NCBI GenBank assembly: GCA_018398765.1
Contig: JAHBMJ010001353.1
Coordinates: forward strand, 1-32,127
Length of the DNA: 32,127 bases
Source: Chromera velia
Taxonomy: Eukaryota > Sar > Chromeraceae
Direction of reading: 5' to 3'
A program made the position numbers and the translations under genes. The notes under the pieces were generated by a model. The model had not been told where the DNA came from, did no database searches, and worked only from the letters and a program-made list of their open reading frames with translations. Positions within the stretch are counted from its first letter, which is position 1, and each line of letters starts with the position of its first letter. Shown piece by piece: positions 32,042-32,127 of this stretch.

Positions 32042-32127
32042 AAGCACGAAAGCAAGAAAGAAAGAAAGAAAGAAAGAAAGAAAAGAAAGAAAGAAAGAAA
32101 GAAAGAAAAGAAAGAAAGAAAGAAAGA
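32008..32127. repeat. GA and GAAA array at the right edge
   Basis: GA units followed by GAAA units to the end of the window, inside a Lon intron. The next exon is outside. Confidence 0.95.

Noticed and set aside
1-32127. tRNA, rRNA and other RNA genes
   Set aside because: No cloverleaf-like or conserved RNA segment was recognised by eye on either strand; a covariance-model scan would be needed to exclude them.

Overview
The window is nuclear DNA of a eukaryote. Its genes are cut into many short exons, and the introns are packed with microsatellites (CA, GA, GAAA, GACA, GGAA, AACC). The best guess for the organism is a GC-balanced alveolate alga such as a chromerid (Chromera-like). That guess rests only on intron and repeat style and on a mitochondrial-type Lon, so it is an inference.

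Layout. Positions 1-5790 hold no convincing gene: a C/CA tract, a decayed retrotransposon reverse-transcriptase tail (about 1415-2083), a large fold-back element (2934-3391) and scattered repeat motifs. Positions 5791-16089, minus strand, hold a gene I could assemble into 17 exons that stay in one reading frame (about 1067 residues). It has a proline-rich N terminus, charged helical middle parts and a C-terminal region resembling the conserved domain of TFIID subunit TAF4. Positions 16090-26937 are intergenic or accessory: an acidic terminal exon with a poly(A) signal (17901-18080, minus), a 290-bp direct repeat pair 2 kb apart enclosing a second fold-back element, a degenerate tandem array (21.08-21.85 kb), an unrecognised plus-strand gene of at least four phase-compatible exons (22746-24116), and a 1.25-kb element with inverted TTTGA-rich ends (24735-25987). 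Positions 26938-31954, minus strand, hold the C-terminal half of a mitochondrial-type Lon protease in nine exons. Its N-terminal half, with Walker A and B, lies beyond the right edge.

The two minus-strand genes share an unusual splice signature. Most 5' splice sites read GTCNGT rather than GTAAGT or GTGAGT, and many introns open directly with GTCN-type tetranucleotide repeats. The Lon exons, whose protein sequence is independently recognisable, confirm the signature, and it was then used to delimit the exons of the other gene. One intron of that gene is flanked by a 20-bp near-perfect direct repeat in the coding sequence, which suggests intron gain by local duplication. No bacterial operon, CRISPR array or RNA gene was found. 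The genes seen do not form an obvious pathway: mitochondrial protein quality control on one side, a probable nuclear protein on the other.
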